64,000 bases of DNA from Amphibalanus amphitrite (taxonomy: Eukaryota > Arthropoda > Thecostraca > Balanomorpha > Balanidae): contig NW_024881672.1 of the NCBI RefSeq assembly GCF_019059575.1, forward strand, positions 744,001-808,000, given 5' to 3'. Shown in pieces: positions 46,101-56,945 of this stretch. The translations under genes were made by a program, and so were the position numbers. The number at the start of each line of letters is the position of its first letter. Within the stretch, counting starts at the first letter, position 1. The notes under the pieces were generated by a model. That model saw nothing but the letters and a program-made list of their open reading frames with translations. It was not told the origin of the DNA and did not search any database.

Positions 46101-48525
46101 ACTGCAACGGCAACCGCAAGGCAGCCACGTCCAATGCGGGCCGCCCCGGTCCGGCAATCGGCATACGGCCTTGGGTGCGGCGGCTACTGCCCCGTCGGCT
46201 CCACGCATCCGACTGACCGGCCAAGGTCACCGCTCCGTCCGCCGGGAGGGCGGAGCTTAATGGTCACGTGCCTGTGACGTCACGCCTACGTACGGATAGC
46301 CTCTACTCCACTGACGGATTTACGGAGCTGATTTTAACATTACGAGGCAACGACAAGTACCCTAACAATTGATATTTTGTTAAGAGACCATATTAGCGAA
46401 AATTGGCGCTTGAGCTGAAATGTGCTGTGCGAAAATTTGAAGCCAATTGGATAAATATTAAATAAATTATCGCCGAAAAACAGGGTCTCATGGGGTCTGA
46501 AATGCATAGTAGATCCTGCAAGTTTCATTTCCCTGTGACATCTCCTCTGGCAGTGAGGGCGTTGCGAAGTTGCGACATCTGAAGACCGTGCAGAGGTTCA
46601 CTTATGACGTCATAGGTCAGTGACCTGACCTGACCCAAAAATGCGGTTGGTGTCAAAAGATCCGGCTTGGATCAAAGGTCAGGTATGCCAAGTTTCAGCT
46701 CGCTATCGCCAGCGTGTTCGGAGCTATCGCGAAAAAACCCTATGGGGGGCGGCACCCGCCCCCCCCCCCCTCGGCCGGCGAGGGTTATGTACCGAATCAC
46801 GCTCTTTGCATACTCACACTATCTTTGATACACCCACCAACTGACTTATTTTTAAGATATTGAGCCACTCTACCGACGTACGGCCCTCCAGCAAAAGAGT
46901 GGTTGGTTAGCCTATGTGCATTTGGTGTAATAACTTTGAATGACAGAGACACTCTTGTAAAATGACTTAATAGAAATGAGAAGAGGGTTCGTGCACACAC
47001 TTCGGCAATGGTTTTCAACAGCCATTAGACGTATTCATCAATGCAGACCGCTTATCGTGATGTTGGCAACCAACCACTAAATACCTGGAGGGCCGTACCA
47101 CATCCCTGATCCTCTCCCTCACAAACCCGACACTGACTGGATCTGCTCGCACCCCCCAGGAGCGGCAGCGGCTGGTGGCCGCTCTGACAGAGATGCTGGG
47201 CTCCGGGTCCGACGAGGAGTGTCCCGTCTGCTTCGAGCCGCTCCGGCAGCCCGTCATCACCGTCTGCTCGCACGTGTTCTGTCGGCCGTGCGTGGGCCGT
47301 TTGCTGGACGCGGCGGCGGGCCCCCGACCGGCGGCGGCGCCCGACCCGCAGTGTCCGCTGTGCCGCGGCCCCCTGCGCGCCGGGCAGCTAGTGGAGGTGC
47401 CTGAGGAGGAGCAGAAGGCCGACCAGGCGGAGAAGAAAGGCGAGGAGGAGGAAATGCCTGCTGATGATGTCATGAGCGCCAAGGTGAGAAAGACTGAGAG
47501 ATGGGTATGTGAGAGTGGTAGGCTGTCGTGTGAGATACGTCATGTGTGCGTGGGCTGAATACTAGAATAATTTTGACGATTCATGCCACGTCTCTGTCCT
47601 GCCATTCGGTAAACAGTACAATGGCTTGCACTGATTGTCATGTCCTATGAGTATGTTTAGAATGATGTCCCTCTTTTCGTCATTCCTAGTAACTGTTGTT
47701 ACTTGTTTGTCTCATATTGTGTGTATTCTACTGGCTTATTCAGATAATATTTTTCCTCGTGTATTTTACCATTCGTGATACTCAGCTAGCAGTTTTTAAT
47801 GCGCCGCAGCAACCAATTGAAGTGCAAGCGAGGCAAAAAATCAAAGTTGTGCACACTTATCCAACGTCCAAATAGTAGGTCTGTGACTACGGCCCATGAT
47901 CCTACTGATGAGGAATCCGTTGGCATTTATCTTTCATCTGCAGCTTTGCGCCCTTGTCCGTCCCGCGTGACCCACTGACATATGTGCCGTTTCCCAGATC
48001 AACTCCCTGATGGAGGGTCTGCGCGCCATGCGTGCCGAGGACGCGTCCACCAAGGCGCTGGTGGTGTCCCAGTTCACCAAGCTGCTGGACCGGCTGGAGG
48101 CGCCGCTGCGGGCCGCCGGCCTGGTGTTCTGCCGGCTGGACGGCACCATGTCGCTGCCGGAGCGGCGGCGCGCCATCGCGCAGCTGTCGCAGACGACCGC
48201 CGGCGCGCCGTCCGTGCTGCTGCTGTCGCTGCGCGCCGGCGGTGAGGGCATCAACCTGACGGCCGCCTCGCGCGTCTTCCTGCTCGACCCGGCCTGGAAC
48301 CCAGCCAGCGAGGAGCAGTGCTTCGACCGGTGCCACCGGCTGGGCCAGACGCGGCCCGTCACCATCGTCAAAATGGTGGCCAAGGACAGTGTCGAGGAGC
48401 GTATGATGGATCTGCAGGAGAAGAAGCGCCAGCTGATGACCAGCACGTTCGGAGGTGTAGGTCTGACCGCTGAACAGCGCCGGGTGCAGTTCATCAACGA
48501 TATGCGCACACTGTTCAACCTGTGA
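40161..48525 (+). CDS. HLTF: HLTF/RAD5-like helicase and RING ubiquitin ligase (three exons, complete)
   Basis: Exons 40161-43340, 47160-47483 and 47998-48525 all join in phase 0 (donors GTGAGC and GTGAGA; acceptors CCCCCCAG and TTTCCCAG), giving 1343 residues. An in-frame TGA six bases before the ATG fixes the start. Order: disordered Ala/Pro- and RG-rich N-terminus (1-355); HIRAN domain (about 358-475; VGLQYYPGLL, HLSRPAAGALAPLLEAG), which in HLTF grips 3' DNA ends; SNF2 ATPase with DDMGLGKT (574-581), LDEGH (867-871) and LTGTPVQNR; a C3HC4 RING between the helicase lobes (C1081, C1084, C1096, H1098, C1101, C1104, C1125, C1128); C-terminal helicase lobe with RAGGEGINLT and DRCHRLGQ. HIRAN plus mid-helicase RING identifies the family that reverses stalled forks and polyubiquitinates PCNA. 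It is longer than human HLTF (about 1009), mainly in the N-terminus and an acidic insert after Walker A (about 600-785). The first intron, 3.8 kb, is almost all transposon. Confidence 0.93.
44211..46512. mobile_element. DNA element with about 175-bp terminal inverted repeats, nested in the intron element
   Basis: Arms 44211-44388 and 46335-46512 are reverse complements with modest divergence (ends CTACTATG and CATAGTAG; shared GAGACCATATT/AATATGGTCTC, CGGCGATAATTT). The related element at 51917-54203 lacks this block at the matching place, which marks it as an insertion. The 1.9 kb interior shows no transposase; it holds a further hAT MITE. Target duplication unclear. Confidence 0.65.
45340..45822. 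mobile_element. hAT-type MITE (CAGGCGCGGAT...ATCCGCCCCTG)
   Basis: Perfect 8-base duplication TTTTAACC at 45332-45339 and 45823-45830, with CAGG(C/G)GCGGAT termini. Subterminal GGCCATGG repeats and C/G runs. No coding capacity. Confidence 0.87.
46614..46626. promoter_or_regulatory. Perfect IR1 nuclear-receptor palindrome next to a CRE
   Basis: AGGTCAGTGACCT is the ideal inverted repeat with one-base spacing bound by ecdysone-receptor/USP-type heterodimers. A perfect CRE, TGACGTCA, ends one base before it. It lies in a transposon in the HLTF intron; activity is unproven. Confidence 0.5.
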
Positions 48526-49826
48526 GCGGGTGAAGCAGTGCTCGGGGCTCAGTGTCAGACGGTGGTTGTGTCGGAGGCTCGCCCCCGAACGACTAGGGCT
48601 GTGTATGGGAGTGCAGAGGCTCGTCTGTATCGAGGTGGAGCGATCAGCTACACGGCACTGCGCGGAGTGGGTGAAGTAATCGTCGGCTGTGACTGCTGCT
48701 CGATATGTAAGTGCCATCGGCCAGGAAAGACTCGTTAGTGGGTGTAGGGACAAGCTGCCGAGTTGTAGAGCTAGTGTTTGCTTAGTTGTTGCGTAATTTG
48801 TGGACCACCACGAGTTTGTAAATTGTTTGAGGTAGATTACGCAATAAGATGGATTGGTATGGGCCGTCGGAGCTGTTTCACCCTAGCCCTCCTGTGCTCT
48901 CCTGAGCCCTCCTGTGCTCTCCTGAGCCCTCCTGTGCTGTGCTATGTCCCGATTTCTCGCTGATCTATGTGGTTGGCCAGCAATATGCAGGCTACAATGT
49001 CGCTCTATTCCATTTAAAACGTTCCAGATGACACGTTGACCGCTTGGTTAGTGTCTGTCAACCGTGGATGAATGAAGTTTTAATTCAGTGCGTATTAACA
49101 GAGAGTTCTTGGTTCAACAATCTTTATCTTCTCGTCCTATGATGCACTACGCTTCTAGAATATCAATAATCCACCATAGCTGCCTGAACTGTTCAAATCA
49201 CTTCCGACGAATATTGTGCCTTGCTGTTGTCTCAGGATAGGAACCTGCCCGATCAAGGATGTTTTTCATGGTTATTTAACCGAGCTTGTCGTTGTTGGTA
49301 ATATACCTTACGGTATTGATCGTGTATGCTGGTAACCGACCACGCTAAAGAGCCTGGTTACCGAATTATGCAATCGATGACGTGGTTTGTGCCAGCCACC
49401 AGCGACGGCACCACCTAGCGGGATATCGGGGAACTTGTCTGACATTTGGCGGAGCGACAGATGTCGCTACTAGGGGGTGGATGCAGACTGCACGGCGTCC
49501 GCCACTGGCCTCCCCCGCTAAAGTCTCCGCTGTCTCCAGACTCAAGACATCCTGATCGATTCACTCTGGGGACCTGAGAACCTTTCTGAGGTCATGCGTG
49601 AGGTCACGATGCGCGCACAGAAGTTATCACCCATTTTTCGATGCCAATCTATTATGGAAATGTGACCTGCATTCTGATCACCGGGATCGCTGGTTTGAAA
49701 ATAAGGGAATACAGACCAGTTTTTATACTTATGACACCTGAGAGCTACCAGTTTGCCATCTCCACCCGCATTCTTTCCCGTTACTCTCCTGTATCCAAAA
49801 AGCCCAATTTTATTCATCATTAAGCG
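48526..49826. other. Intergenic DNA between HLTF and sHSP gene 1
   Basis: The two genes converge here. It holds the HLTF 3' UTR (no canonical AATAAA found; AATAAG near 48843) and a 20-base tandem repeat GCCCTCCTGTGCTCTCCTGA, nearly three copies, at 48886-48942. No other feature. Confidence 0.45.
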
Positions 49827-49832
49827 TTTATT
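49827..49832 (-). terminator. Polyadenylation signal of sHSP gene 1
   Basis: TTTATT on the plus strand is AATAAA in the sense of the minus-strand gene, 234 bases past its stop. Confidence 0.6.
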
Positions 49833-50065
49833 CACAGAAAGCAACGTGGTAATGTGGCAGACCATCAGTAACATTTTACAAATCACTTCCCATCGCAAAT
49901 CAAGCCCGTGCCGCAAACAAGACTGGACTACAAAACAAACGAACCGAGACAGGGCGCTTCCCCGCGCCTCAGACACTCAGGTAGGTAGCACAGCTCCGCG
50001 CCGGCCCGGCGGCAGCTACTGGGGGTCGCCGGTGGGCCGGGGAGGGGAAGGGGGACCCGGGCGAG

Positions 50066-50893
50066 TTAGGCAGTCTCCATGGCGCCCTCGCCTCCCTCCT
50101 TGGCCGGCGGCTCGCTCTCGGGCGCCTCCACCATCAGCTGACCGGAGGAGGTCAGCCGGGACTTCAGCAGGTCCGGGTTGACACCGGGCGGCAGAGTGAA
50201 CTTCCTCACCATGCGCATGCTGGAACAGCCCTCGTCAGACTTCTCCTCGCGGTGAGCGTCCACGGTGACCACGCCGCCGTCCACCTTGACGCTCACCTCC
50301 TCCGGTTTGAAGGCGCTGACGTCCACACCCACCTGGAACTGAGGCTTCTCGACCGGCTCAGCCACCTGCATCTGCTCCGGGGCCGGCGCCGCCTCCACCG
50401 CCTTCTTCTCCTCGGGCGCCTTGATGGCCTCCTTGGAGCCGACCGGAGGAGCCTCCAGCACCAGCTGGCCCTCGCGGGTCAGCCGGGAGCTCAGAGCGCT
50501 GGCGTCGACATTGTCCGGCAGACGGACACGGCGCACCATGCTGCTGGTCACCAGACCGCCGCTGGTCTTCTCGTGGTGGCGGGCGCGAACCGTGACCACG
50601 CCGTCAGACAGCTTCACGCTGACCTCCTCCGGCTTGTAGCCAGTCGCGTCCAGAGCTAGCTTGAAGCCCTCGTTCTTCTCAGGTTCGGCCTTCTTCACCT
50701 GCTGCTGCTGCTCCTGCTGAGGACCCCTCAGACACTGCTGTCCTGGGACGTGCGTGAATGGGCGCCAGACGGGCCCGTCCAGCTCGGCAAAAGTTGACCA
50801 CGGGTCCCAAAAGCTCAGCGGTCCGTGGGAGCTGATGTCCCGCCGGGGCGCCCACCGGCGGCCGTAGGGCTCGAAGAACAGGAACGTATCCAT
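50066..50893 (-). CDS. Small heat-shock protein with two alpha-crystallin domains
   Basis: This intronless frame encodes 275 residues. The N-terminus is aromatic and Trp-rich (WAPRRDISSHG, FWDPWSTF), as in sHSPs that use this arm for oligomerisation and client capture. Two alpha-crystallin domains follow. The first (about 73-149) has GYKPEEVSVKLSDGVVTVRA and LSSRLTREGQLVLEAP. The second (about 181-257) has AFKPEEVSVKVDGGVVTVDA and LKSRLTSSGQLMVEAP. They are joined by a Lys/Glu/Ala-rich linker. Most sHSPs have one such domain, so this is an internal duplication. The family holds unfolding proteins in the cytosol without ATP during stress. A TATA-like box and a heat-shock-element-like site lie upstream. 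It faces away from a single-domain sHSP at 55565, with transposons filling the gap. Confidence 0.95.
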   Translation of the reverse strand: MDTFLFFEPYGRRWAPRRDISSHGPLSFWDPWSTFAELDGPVWRPFTHVPGQQCLRGPQQEQQQQVKKAEPEKNEGFKLALDATGYKPEEVSVKLSDGVVTVRARHHEKTSGGLVTSSMVRRVRLPDNVDASALSSRLTREGQLVLEAPPVGSKEAIKAPEEKKAVEAAPAPEQMQVAEPVEKPQFQVGVDVSAFKPEEVSVKVDGGVVTVDAHREEKSDEGCSSMRMVRKFTLPPGVNPDLLKSRLTSSGQLMVEAPESEPPAKEGGEGAMETA

Positions 50894-50980
50894 GCTTCTG
50901 TCGCTGAAAACTCGCTTGAGCTCCGCTCGCTCTTCGAAGGCTCAAATCCGACTGATTGCCTCTGCGGGCCGAAAGCGCGA

Positions 50981-50987
50981 ATATAAA
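50981..50987 (-). promoter_or_regulatory. TATA-like box of sHSP gene 1
   Basis: TTTATAT in the minus-strand sense, 88 bases before the ATG. Confidence 0.5.
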
Positions 50988-51016
50988 CTACGCCACCCGC
51001 TCTCCACAGCTGACCG

Positions 51017-51029
51017 GAGCTTTCTCGAC
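51017..51029 (-). promoter_or_regulatory. Heat-shock-element-like site, proximal, sHSP gene 1
   Basis: GAGctTTCtcGAC matches three alternating 5-base HSE units (nGAAn consensus) with the conserved G/C of each unit kept, about 30 bases upstream of the TATA-like box. Confidence 0.5.
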
Positions 51030-51154
51030 GACAGAAATCACCAGAGACGAGCCTTCGCAGGGCCGGACAACGCTGGCCAATCAGCGCCCGTAGAGAGTGT
51101 GACGTCATCAAACAGCAACGAATGGAGGCTCAGCTTTCAGAAGGGCGGAGCAGC

Positions 51155-51162
51155 TTCGAGAA
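51155..51162 (-). promoter_or_regulatory. Heat-shock-element-like site, distal, sHSP gene 1
   Basis: TTCgaGAA, two perfect inverted HSE units, about 260 bases upstream of the start codon. Confidence 0.4.
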
Positions 51163-51169
51163 ACAGATC

Positions 51170-51916
51170 CATGTGGAGGATTCTGGTAATCGATCGCCGC
51201 CGGCTGGTCAGTGGCCGCGTGGCGTGCAACACAACACCGGACGGAATGTCATTTCAAGGTCAGTGCGGATCAATGCCTACCGGCTGGGCCCCGGGCGCCG
51301 GCTCAGTATCGGGGTATTACGAAACAGCGCGGCGGGCGGGGACTGGGGTCTGGGGAGTGGGGACCACCGAAAACATCGAGAACATGAGGGAGCCATCGAC
51401 TGTTTCGTAAAGGGGTGGATAACAATTCTAGCTAACATCCGACAATTACCTATGCCTTCAACTAAAAATGTGAGCATAAATAAGCCCAATATTCTTTCTC
51501 GTGGTTCTCACTGTACCTACCTATGATATACTGCCTTGCCTATCCCTTTGTAACAAGTTCATTCGGCATGCGGCGGCATAAACCAAAAACTGGACATGCT
51601 CACGGGCATAAATAGCTGTCTGCACTATTTACTTGCCAAAAAATGCACCTATCGTGTGATGGACTTCTTAAAACAACTAAGTTGTCGACAACTAATTATC
51701 GATTCATAAAACGAATTTTGCCACTGATTACCATTTTTCGGCATTGTTCGACGTTGTTCCAGTCCAGCACCTGCCCACTGGCGGTTATCGGTGCCTGCTG
51801 ATTGTAAATTCAGCCGTTGGATTATGGATAGCACTAGCCTGCGCTATGCTCATTTTTGCAAGCTAGCACAAGCGCAGATTGGCCCGACTGACCCGACTGC
51901 CATATGCATTGTGCCC
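51170..51916. other. Upstream flank of sHSP gene 1
   Basis: No gene or repeat recognised before the transposon block begins near 51917. Confidence 0.35.
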
Positions 51917-52791
51917 TACAGAGGGGGGGGGGGAGGCGGGTACGACCCCCCTCGTCGTTTCGCCCCTGGTGAAGCTAGCGCGTCGCGGAAAAAACGAGCG
52001 TGTGCGCCGTTACGAGACGCAGAGATTGATACCCGATTTTAAGGTCCTAGGTCAACCGGTGACCTCTGAGGTCAGGTCAAGTGCCCCAAGGTACGGTCCC
52101 GTTTTTGGTGAATAACTTCGCAAAAAATGGCCGCAGAGCCGCGATTTTGGCAGCATCGTGTTCGCCTCGCTCAGGCGCGTCGAATGATATACTTTTTGTT
52201 TGGGTGAGGTCAACTTAGGGTGTTGACCTCAGGTGACGGTCAGGTCAGCGCCCCCAGGTCACGAAATTGGTCGGAGTTGGTCATGTCGCATATCATTGGA
52301 TTTGGCAGGTTTTCCTGAGTCCATTGATGGCTTTCCCGACTCGCTAGCTCAATTTGATCGGGAGTTATTGACGAAAAACTAATATGACCCTAATGACGTC
52401 ATAAATGACGTCACGCAAGGTCAACATTGCAAAAGTGACGCATGTAACCTTGCAAGGAGTGCATCAAATCACGATTCTGTGTGCTAGTTGGAGATCGTTT
52501 CCGTGACCCCCCCCCCCCCCCCCCCCCGTGAGCGGCCGGCGGGAAGGAATACAGTTTTGAACGGGACGCCGTGTTGTCTACTTCAATCGGCAATACAAAT
52601 TTGTGATCGTTTTGCTTTTATCGACCTCCAGTGACCTGACCGATGACTTGATCGAAAATGACCAGTGTGATCCTGAAAGATCGTACAACGATCCATCTAT
52701 TGCTTTTCCTGCGTCTCTCTAGCTTTCTTACTTTCCGTGATAACCTGGTGTGGCCAAATACGCTATGGCAAAGCTGGCTGAGAGGTCCAGC

Positions 52792-52950
52792 CAGTAGCGG
52801 CGGAACACCTTCAATGAGGGGGGGGGGGGGGCACTGCCGACTTTTGGTCCCATTCTTTCCATGCAACGCCCATAATAGGGCTAATGTTAAAATGCCAAAA
52901 TCAAAGGGGGGGCACGGTGCCCTGGTGCCCTCCCCGTTCCGCCGCCTATG
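52792..52950. mobile_element. hAT-type MITE, GGCGGCGGA family, copy c (inverted)
   Basis: It starts CAGTAGCGGCGGAA and ends TTCCGCCGCCTATG, flanked by the perfect 8-base duplication GGTCCAGC (52784-52791, 52951-52958). It matches copies a and b in reverse orientation. Confidence 0.88.
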
Positions 52951-53372
52951 GGTCCAGCCGGGCGCAGGTTTAAGTGTTGACCTCGTGTGAAGGTCAGGTC
53001 AGAGCCGCTTAGCGCTCGAAGCTGGTTGAAAGGGTCATACCACACATCATTCGATTCAAATTTTTTTCCCGAGTCCATTGGTGGCACTGGCTTTCCTGAT
53101 TCGCTAGCTCAACTTAATCGGAAATTATTGAAAGAAGTTATATGGCTTTAGTGATGTCATGAATGGCGTCACGCAAGGTAATGATGCAAAAGTGAAGCAT
53201 CGGACCTTGCTAGGATTGCATGAACTCACGATTCAATGTATGTACCTACTTTAGGTAGTCTTATATCATTCCCGGTGCCGAAATAACATTCATATTCAAC
53301 TTTCAAGCCCCTCCCCATTGACATTTAACGGTGAGGTCACACGTCACCGACTTGATCTCAGGTGATACTTAA

Positions 53373-53866
53373 AGTGACCATCCCACCTTAACATTAGTTT
53401 TGAGTTGAGATAGCCAAATTGGTGGCCATGGCCTGCAAATACCGGTTTGGGCACTCACAACATCGAAAAATGCTTTAATTCGGAGATATGGAATTTCAAA
53501 CTTACAGTTTTCGGATTCTAAGGGGCTAATGCATTAGGATGCCCCCTTAAAATTTGTGACATCAGCGGTGATCTAACGATTTTAAAACCTTATACTAACA
53601 TCTTTGTGAAGCAGTGGTGGTATATGCTATTTGCGCGCAACATCTGCCGCAAACGCCGCACTTCCAAAATGAAGTCGCTAGAAACAGCGGAGATCCCCAA
53701 AAAGTAAACAAAAGTAAATGTCTAATATCTTGAAAACCGGTGAATATTTTTCGGTGAAATTTGGTAGCCTACCAAATTTCAGTGATATTCGTTTTTGCTC
53801 TTTCTGAACCGAGCGACATCACCTTCATGCCAATTCATTAACTTTTTTGAAGGTGGGAGGGTTCCT
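53373..53866. mobile_element. TTAA-flanked MITE (CCCACCTT family), diverged copy
   Basis: TTAA at 53369-53372 and 53867-53870, inverted ends AGTGACCATCCCACCTT and AAGGTGGGAGGGTTCCT. Same length class as 57961-58456 (494 versus 496 bases). The HLTF-intron relative of the host element lacks it. Confidence 0.75.
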
Positions 53867-54028
53867 TTAAGAAAAATTGGAGATATACATTATACAGGCT
53901 GCGAGACCTCTGAATGATTTCAGGTCCTGTAAGTTTCATCTCCCGGCATGAAAGCTCATTTGGCACTGAGGACATTGCGATCAGTTGCGACATTTTGGGG
54001 TCGTGCAGAAGTTCGCTTATGACGTCAC

Positions 54029-54041
54029 AGGTCAGTGACCT
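54029..54041. promoter_or_regulatory. Perfect IR1 nuclear-receptor palindrome next to a CRE, between sHSP genes
   Basis: AGGTCAGTGACCT, preceded by a perfect TGACGTCA (54020-54027) with one spacer base, in the same arrangement as at 46605-46626. It is 1.5 kb upstream of sHSP gene 2 and 3.1 kb upstream of sHSP gene 1. Confidence 0.5.
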
Positions 54042-54203
54042 GATGACCTGAAAATGCGGTTGGTGTCACAAGATTTGGATTTGGGCTTAGATCAAATGTC
54101 AGGTATGCTGAGTGTTAGCTCTGTATCGCCGGCTGTTCCGAACTATTGCGAAAAAAATAATATGGTTGAGGGGCGGTACACGCCCCCACCCCATCCGGCG
54201 AGA

Positions 54204-54860
<657 letters not shown>

Positions 54861-55107
54861 TCTAAGCCTTGGATCATAAAATCCCCCGCATCATAGATTT
54901 GAATATTTGAAATAGTAATGGAAAAATCGGAGTAATGGAAAAATCGGAGTTGATTCATCACGCCAGACAGTCTCTGGCTTTTTTTGTCCAGTTTCCAACC
55001 CTTTTTCTTTTTCGATCCGGGTCCTCCTTACCTAAAATTTACGGAGCCGGGAGGCGGCATTTAACACCTAGCAATGTTATCCAGCGATCAAGCAATAACG
55101 TTCAATT

Positions 55108-55120
55108 GAACATTCCAGAC
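55108..55120 (+). promoter_or_regulatory. Three-unit heat-shock-element-like site, sHSP gene 2
   Basis: GAAcaTTCcaGAC: two perfect alternating HSE units plus a third with the key GA kept, about 450 bases upstream of the start codon. Confidence 0.55.
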
Positions 55121-55179
55121 GGCACCGGAAGGCGGAATCTACAGTCGCGTGAGCGTCAGTTCCCCCCCCCCCCCCTTTG

Positions 55180-55187
55180 GAATGTTC
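55180..55187 (+). promoter_or_regulatory. Second heat-shock-element-like site, sHSP gene 2
   Basis: GAAtgTTC, two perfect units. A CCAAT box follows at 55331-55335. No clear TATA box is visible. Confidence 0.45.
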
Positions 55188-55564
55188 CGGTTGCACGGCC
55201 TTGAGGGCCTACCTCACTCGTAACATTCCGAAACGCCCAGACTGGTCTCGACACCCAGCTGATCGTACAGCGACGTCATCTAGCAGCGAATCAGAAGCCA
55301 GTACTGGGGTATGACGTCAGAGGTCTCCGGCCAATGAGAGTCAAAGATACATCATCAACACGGAGCGAGCTCGCGAAATGGATCATTGGTGAGCCGTCGC
55401 CAGTTGACGCCGCCGGTGTCCGGAACAGTCCCGTGCAGTGCCGGCGGATCCCGTCCCGTCTGTCTGGTAACAAAAGTGACCGGCCCGCCGCCCGCGGAGT
55501 CAGACATTTGAGTGGTGTTTGTCGTGGTTGGTCTGTGTCTCGCTCGCTCGCGCTACTTTCTGCG

Positions 55565-55960
55565 ATGGATCTGCTGCTGGAGCCATGGGCCGTGTTCCCG
55601 CTCTTGGCGGACATCGAGCCCCATCACACCCTGAAGGATTCGGACAAGTTCCAGGCTTCGATGCACCTGGGCCACTACAAACCTGACGAAGTGGTGGTCA
55701 AGGTAGCCGACAACGTGGTGACCGTGCGGGCCGAGCACGAGGAGAAGCACGAGGACGGTTACTCGCACAGCCGAACGGTGCGGCAGATGACGCTGCCGCA
55801 GAACACCAAGGTGGACCAGCTCACCTCCCACCTGACCCCCAACGGCGACCTGCTGCTGGAGGCGCCCTACATCAACAAGCCGGCGCTGCCTGCGACCAGG
55901 GACATTCCGATCGCCATCGAGGGTGCCGGGGACGCCCCGAAGGTCGAGGGCAAAAAGTGA
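55565..55960 (+). CDS. Small heat-shock protein, single alpha-crystallin domain
   Basis: Intronless, 131 residues from the ATG at 55565. The frame is open for 231 bases further upstream, but the sHSP-like sequence begins at MDLLLEPWAVFP. A short N-terminal arm is followed by the alpha-crystallin domain (about 24-101): HLGHYKPDEVVVKVADNVVT, EEKHEDGYSHSRTVRQMTLP, LTSHLTPNGDLLLEAP. The C-terminal tail has an IPI (114-116), the I-x-I motif that docks into a neighbouring subunit during oligomer assembly. It is shorter than typical arthropod sHSPs (about 160-200) because the N-terminal arm is short. It is divergently arranged with the two-domain sHSP at 50066-50893. Heat-shock-element-like sites upstream suggest HSF control. 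Confidence 0.94.
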   Translation: MDLLLEPWAVFPLLADIEPHHTLKDSDKFQASMHLGHYKPDEVVVKVADNVVTVRAEHEEKHEDGYSHSRTVRQMTLPQNTKVDQLTSHLTPNGDLLLEAPYINKPALPATRDIPIAIEGAGDAPKVEGKK

Positions 55961-56196
55961 GCTGTGATTTGTCGAGTCGGTGGACTGCTGCCCGCGCCCG
56001 CGGCTATGGTTATGTATCGAGCCGAATTTGTAAGTTACTGTTTTGTTCACCATACGCGAGGTGCTGCGGGCGACGCGCTTTCAGGGATCATATGGACCCT
56101 CGATTGATTTTTGATTGTAGCCCAGAGATGTGCGCGATTTGGGTCTCTGTCTGCCACGCTGCCGCGGCGTGGTTTGTATCTGTGTTTGATCGGGCC

Positions 56197-56202
56197 AATA
56201 AA
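56197..56202 (+). terminator. Polyadenylation signal of sHSP gene 2
   Basis: AATAAA in sense, 236 bases past the stop codon. Confidence 0.7.
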
Positions 56203-56389
56203 TGTTGACCGATGCTGATGCTTCTACTGGAGTTTGTTGTCTGTGAATGAAGACTTGTTGATACCGAACAGGCGCAGCTAATCGCAGTGGTCTGGTGGCA
56301 AATTGAATGGGATGTGCGTGGATGTAGATTTTCGGCGTGATGCAGTTCAAGTTATGTCCCCGAGCGACTGAAGGGTTTGGGGGGGGGGG

Positions 56390-56945
56390 ACGGGGAATGA
56401 GGTGAGGGGGGGGGGGTAAATCAGTCAGGTAGTTTTGGAGCATGGGCTCGTCTGCAACAGTTTTTTAGGGGGTTTGGACCGATTTGGACCACTTGGGGTG
56501 GACCAATCAAAAAATTAGGTATGAAAAATAGCACCATTTCAGACAGCGGCGCGTCCAGCGGTGAAGGTTTCATCGAAATCAGTCCAGTAGTTTCGGAGCA
56601 TGGGCTCGTCTGCAACAGTTTTTGGGAGTTTTGGACCGATTTGGACCACTTAGGGTGGACCAATGAAAAAATTATCGTAAAAGGCACCGTTTCAGACAGC
56701 GGCGCGTCTAATGGTGAAGGTTTCATTGAACTCGGCCGAGTAGTTTCGGAGCATGGGCTCGTCTGCTTTTAAGGTGGTCTATGTTTCTGGACCATTTTGG
56801 TCCGATTGGTCCAGTCAGAGTTAACCAATCGCCAAAAAAAAAAAACGAAAAACGGCACTTAAATAAGTTATCCGCTATTGAATGGTGAAAGAATTATCAA
56901 TCTCGGGCCAGTAGTAACTGAGCATGGGCTCGTCCGCTAGTCTCG
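56390..56945. repeat. Tandem repeat, four units of about 155-170 bp
   Basis: The phrase GAGCATGGGCTCGTC recurs at spacings of 158, 153 and 171 bases (CATGGGCTCG at 56441, 56599, 56752, 56923). Intervening GACCGATTTGGACCACTT and CAGACAGCGGCGCGTC blocks are shared. Confidence 0.8.

Larger units (their letters stand above)
43465..46780. mobile_element. TGACCT-family element in HLTF intron 1, with nested insertions
   Basis: Ends CCCTCGCCGG and CCGGCGAGGG, flanked by TTAA (left) and TTAT (right). It has the family's G-run/C-run termini (about 43505-43525 and 46742-46772). It shares long stretches with 51917-54203, including a doubled TGACGTCA at 43969-43976 and 43981-43988. The right part carries TGACGTCA at 46605-46612, one base, then AGGTCAGTGACCT at 46614-46626. 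Length is inflated by the 44211-46512 insertion. Confidence 0.7.
51917..54203. mobile_element. TGACCT-family element between the two sHSP genes, with nested insertions
   Basis: It parallels the HLTF-intron element block by block: GTACGACCCCCCTCG start, GTGTGCGCCGTTACGAGACG, doubled TGACGTCA at 52394-52401 and 52406-52413. It ends in C-run/CATCCGGCGAG. The left terminus is trimmed. A C tract of about 21 at 52507-52527 and two MITEs (52792-52950, 53373-53866) interrupt it. Confidence 0.68.

Noticed and set aside
55334-55564. Upstream in-frame extension of sHSP gene 2
   Set aside because: The extra 77 residues have no sHSP character and lie in promoter-like sequence; ATG at 55565 fits the family.
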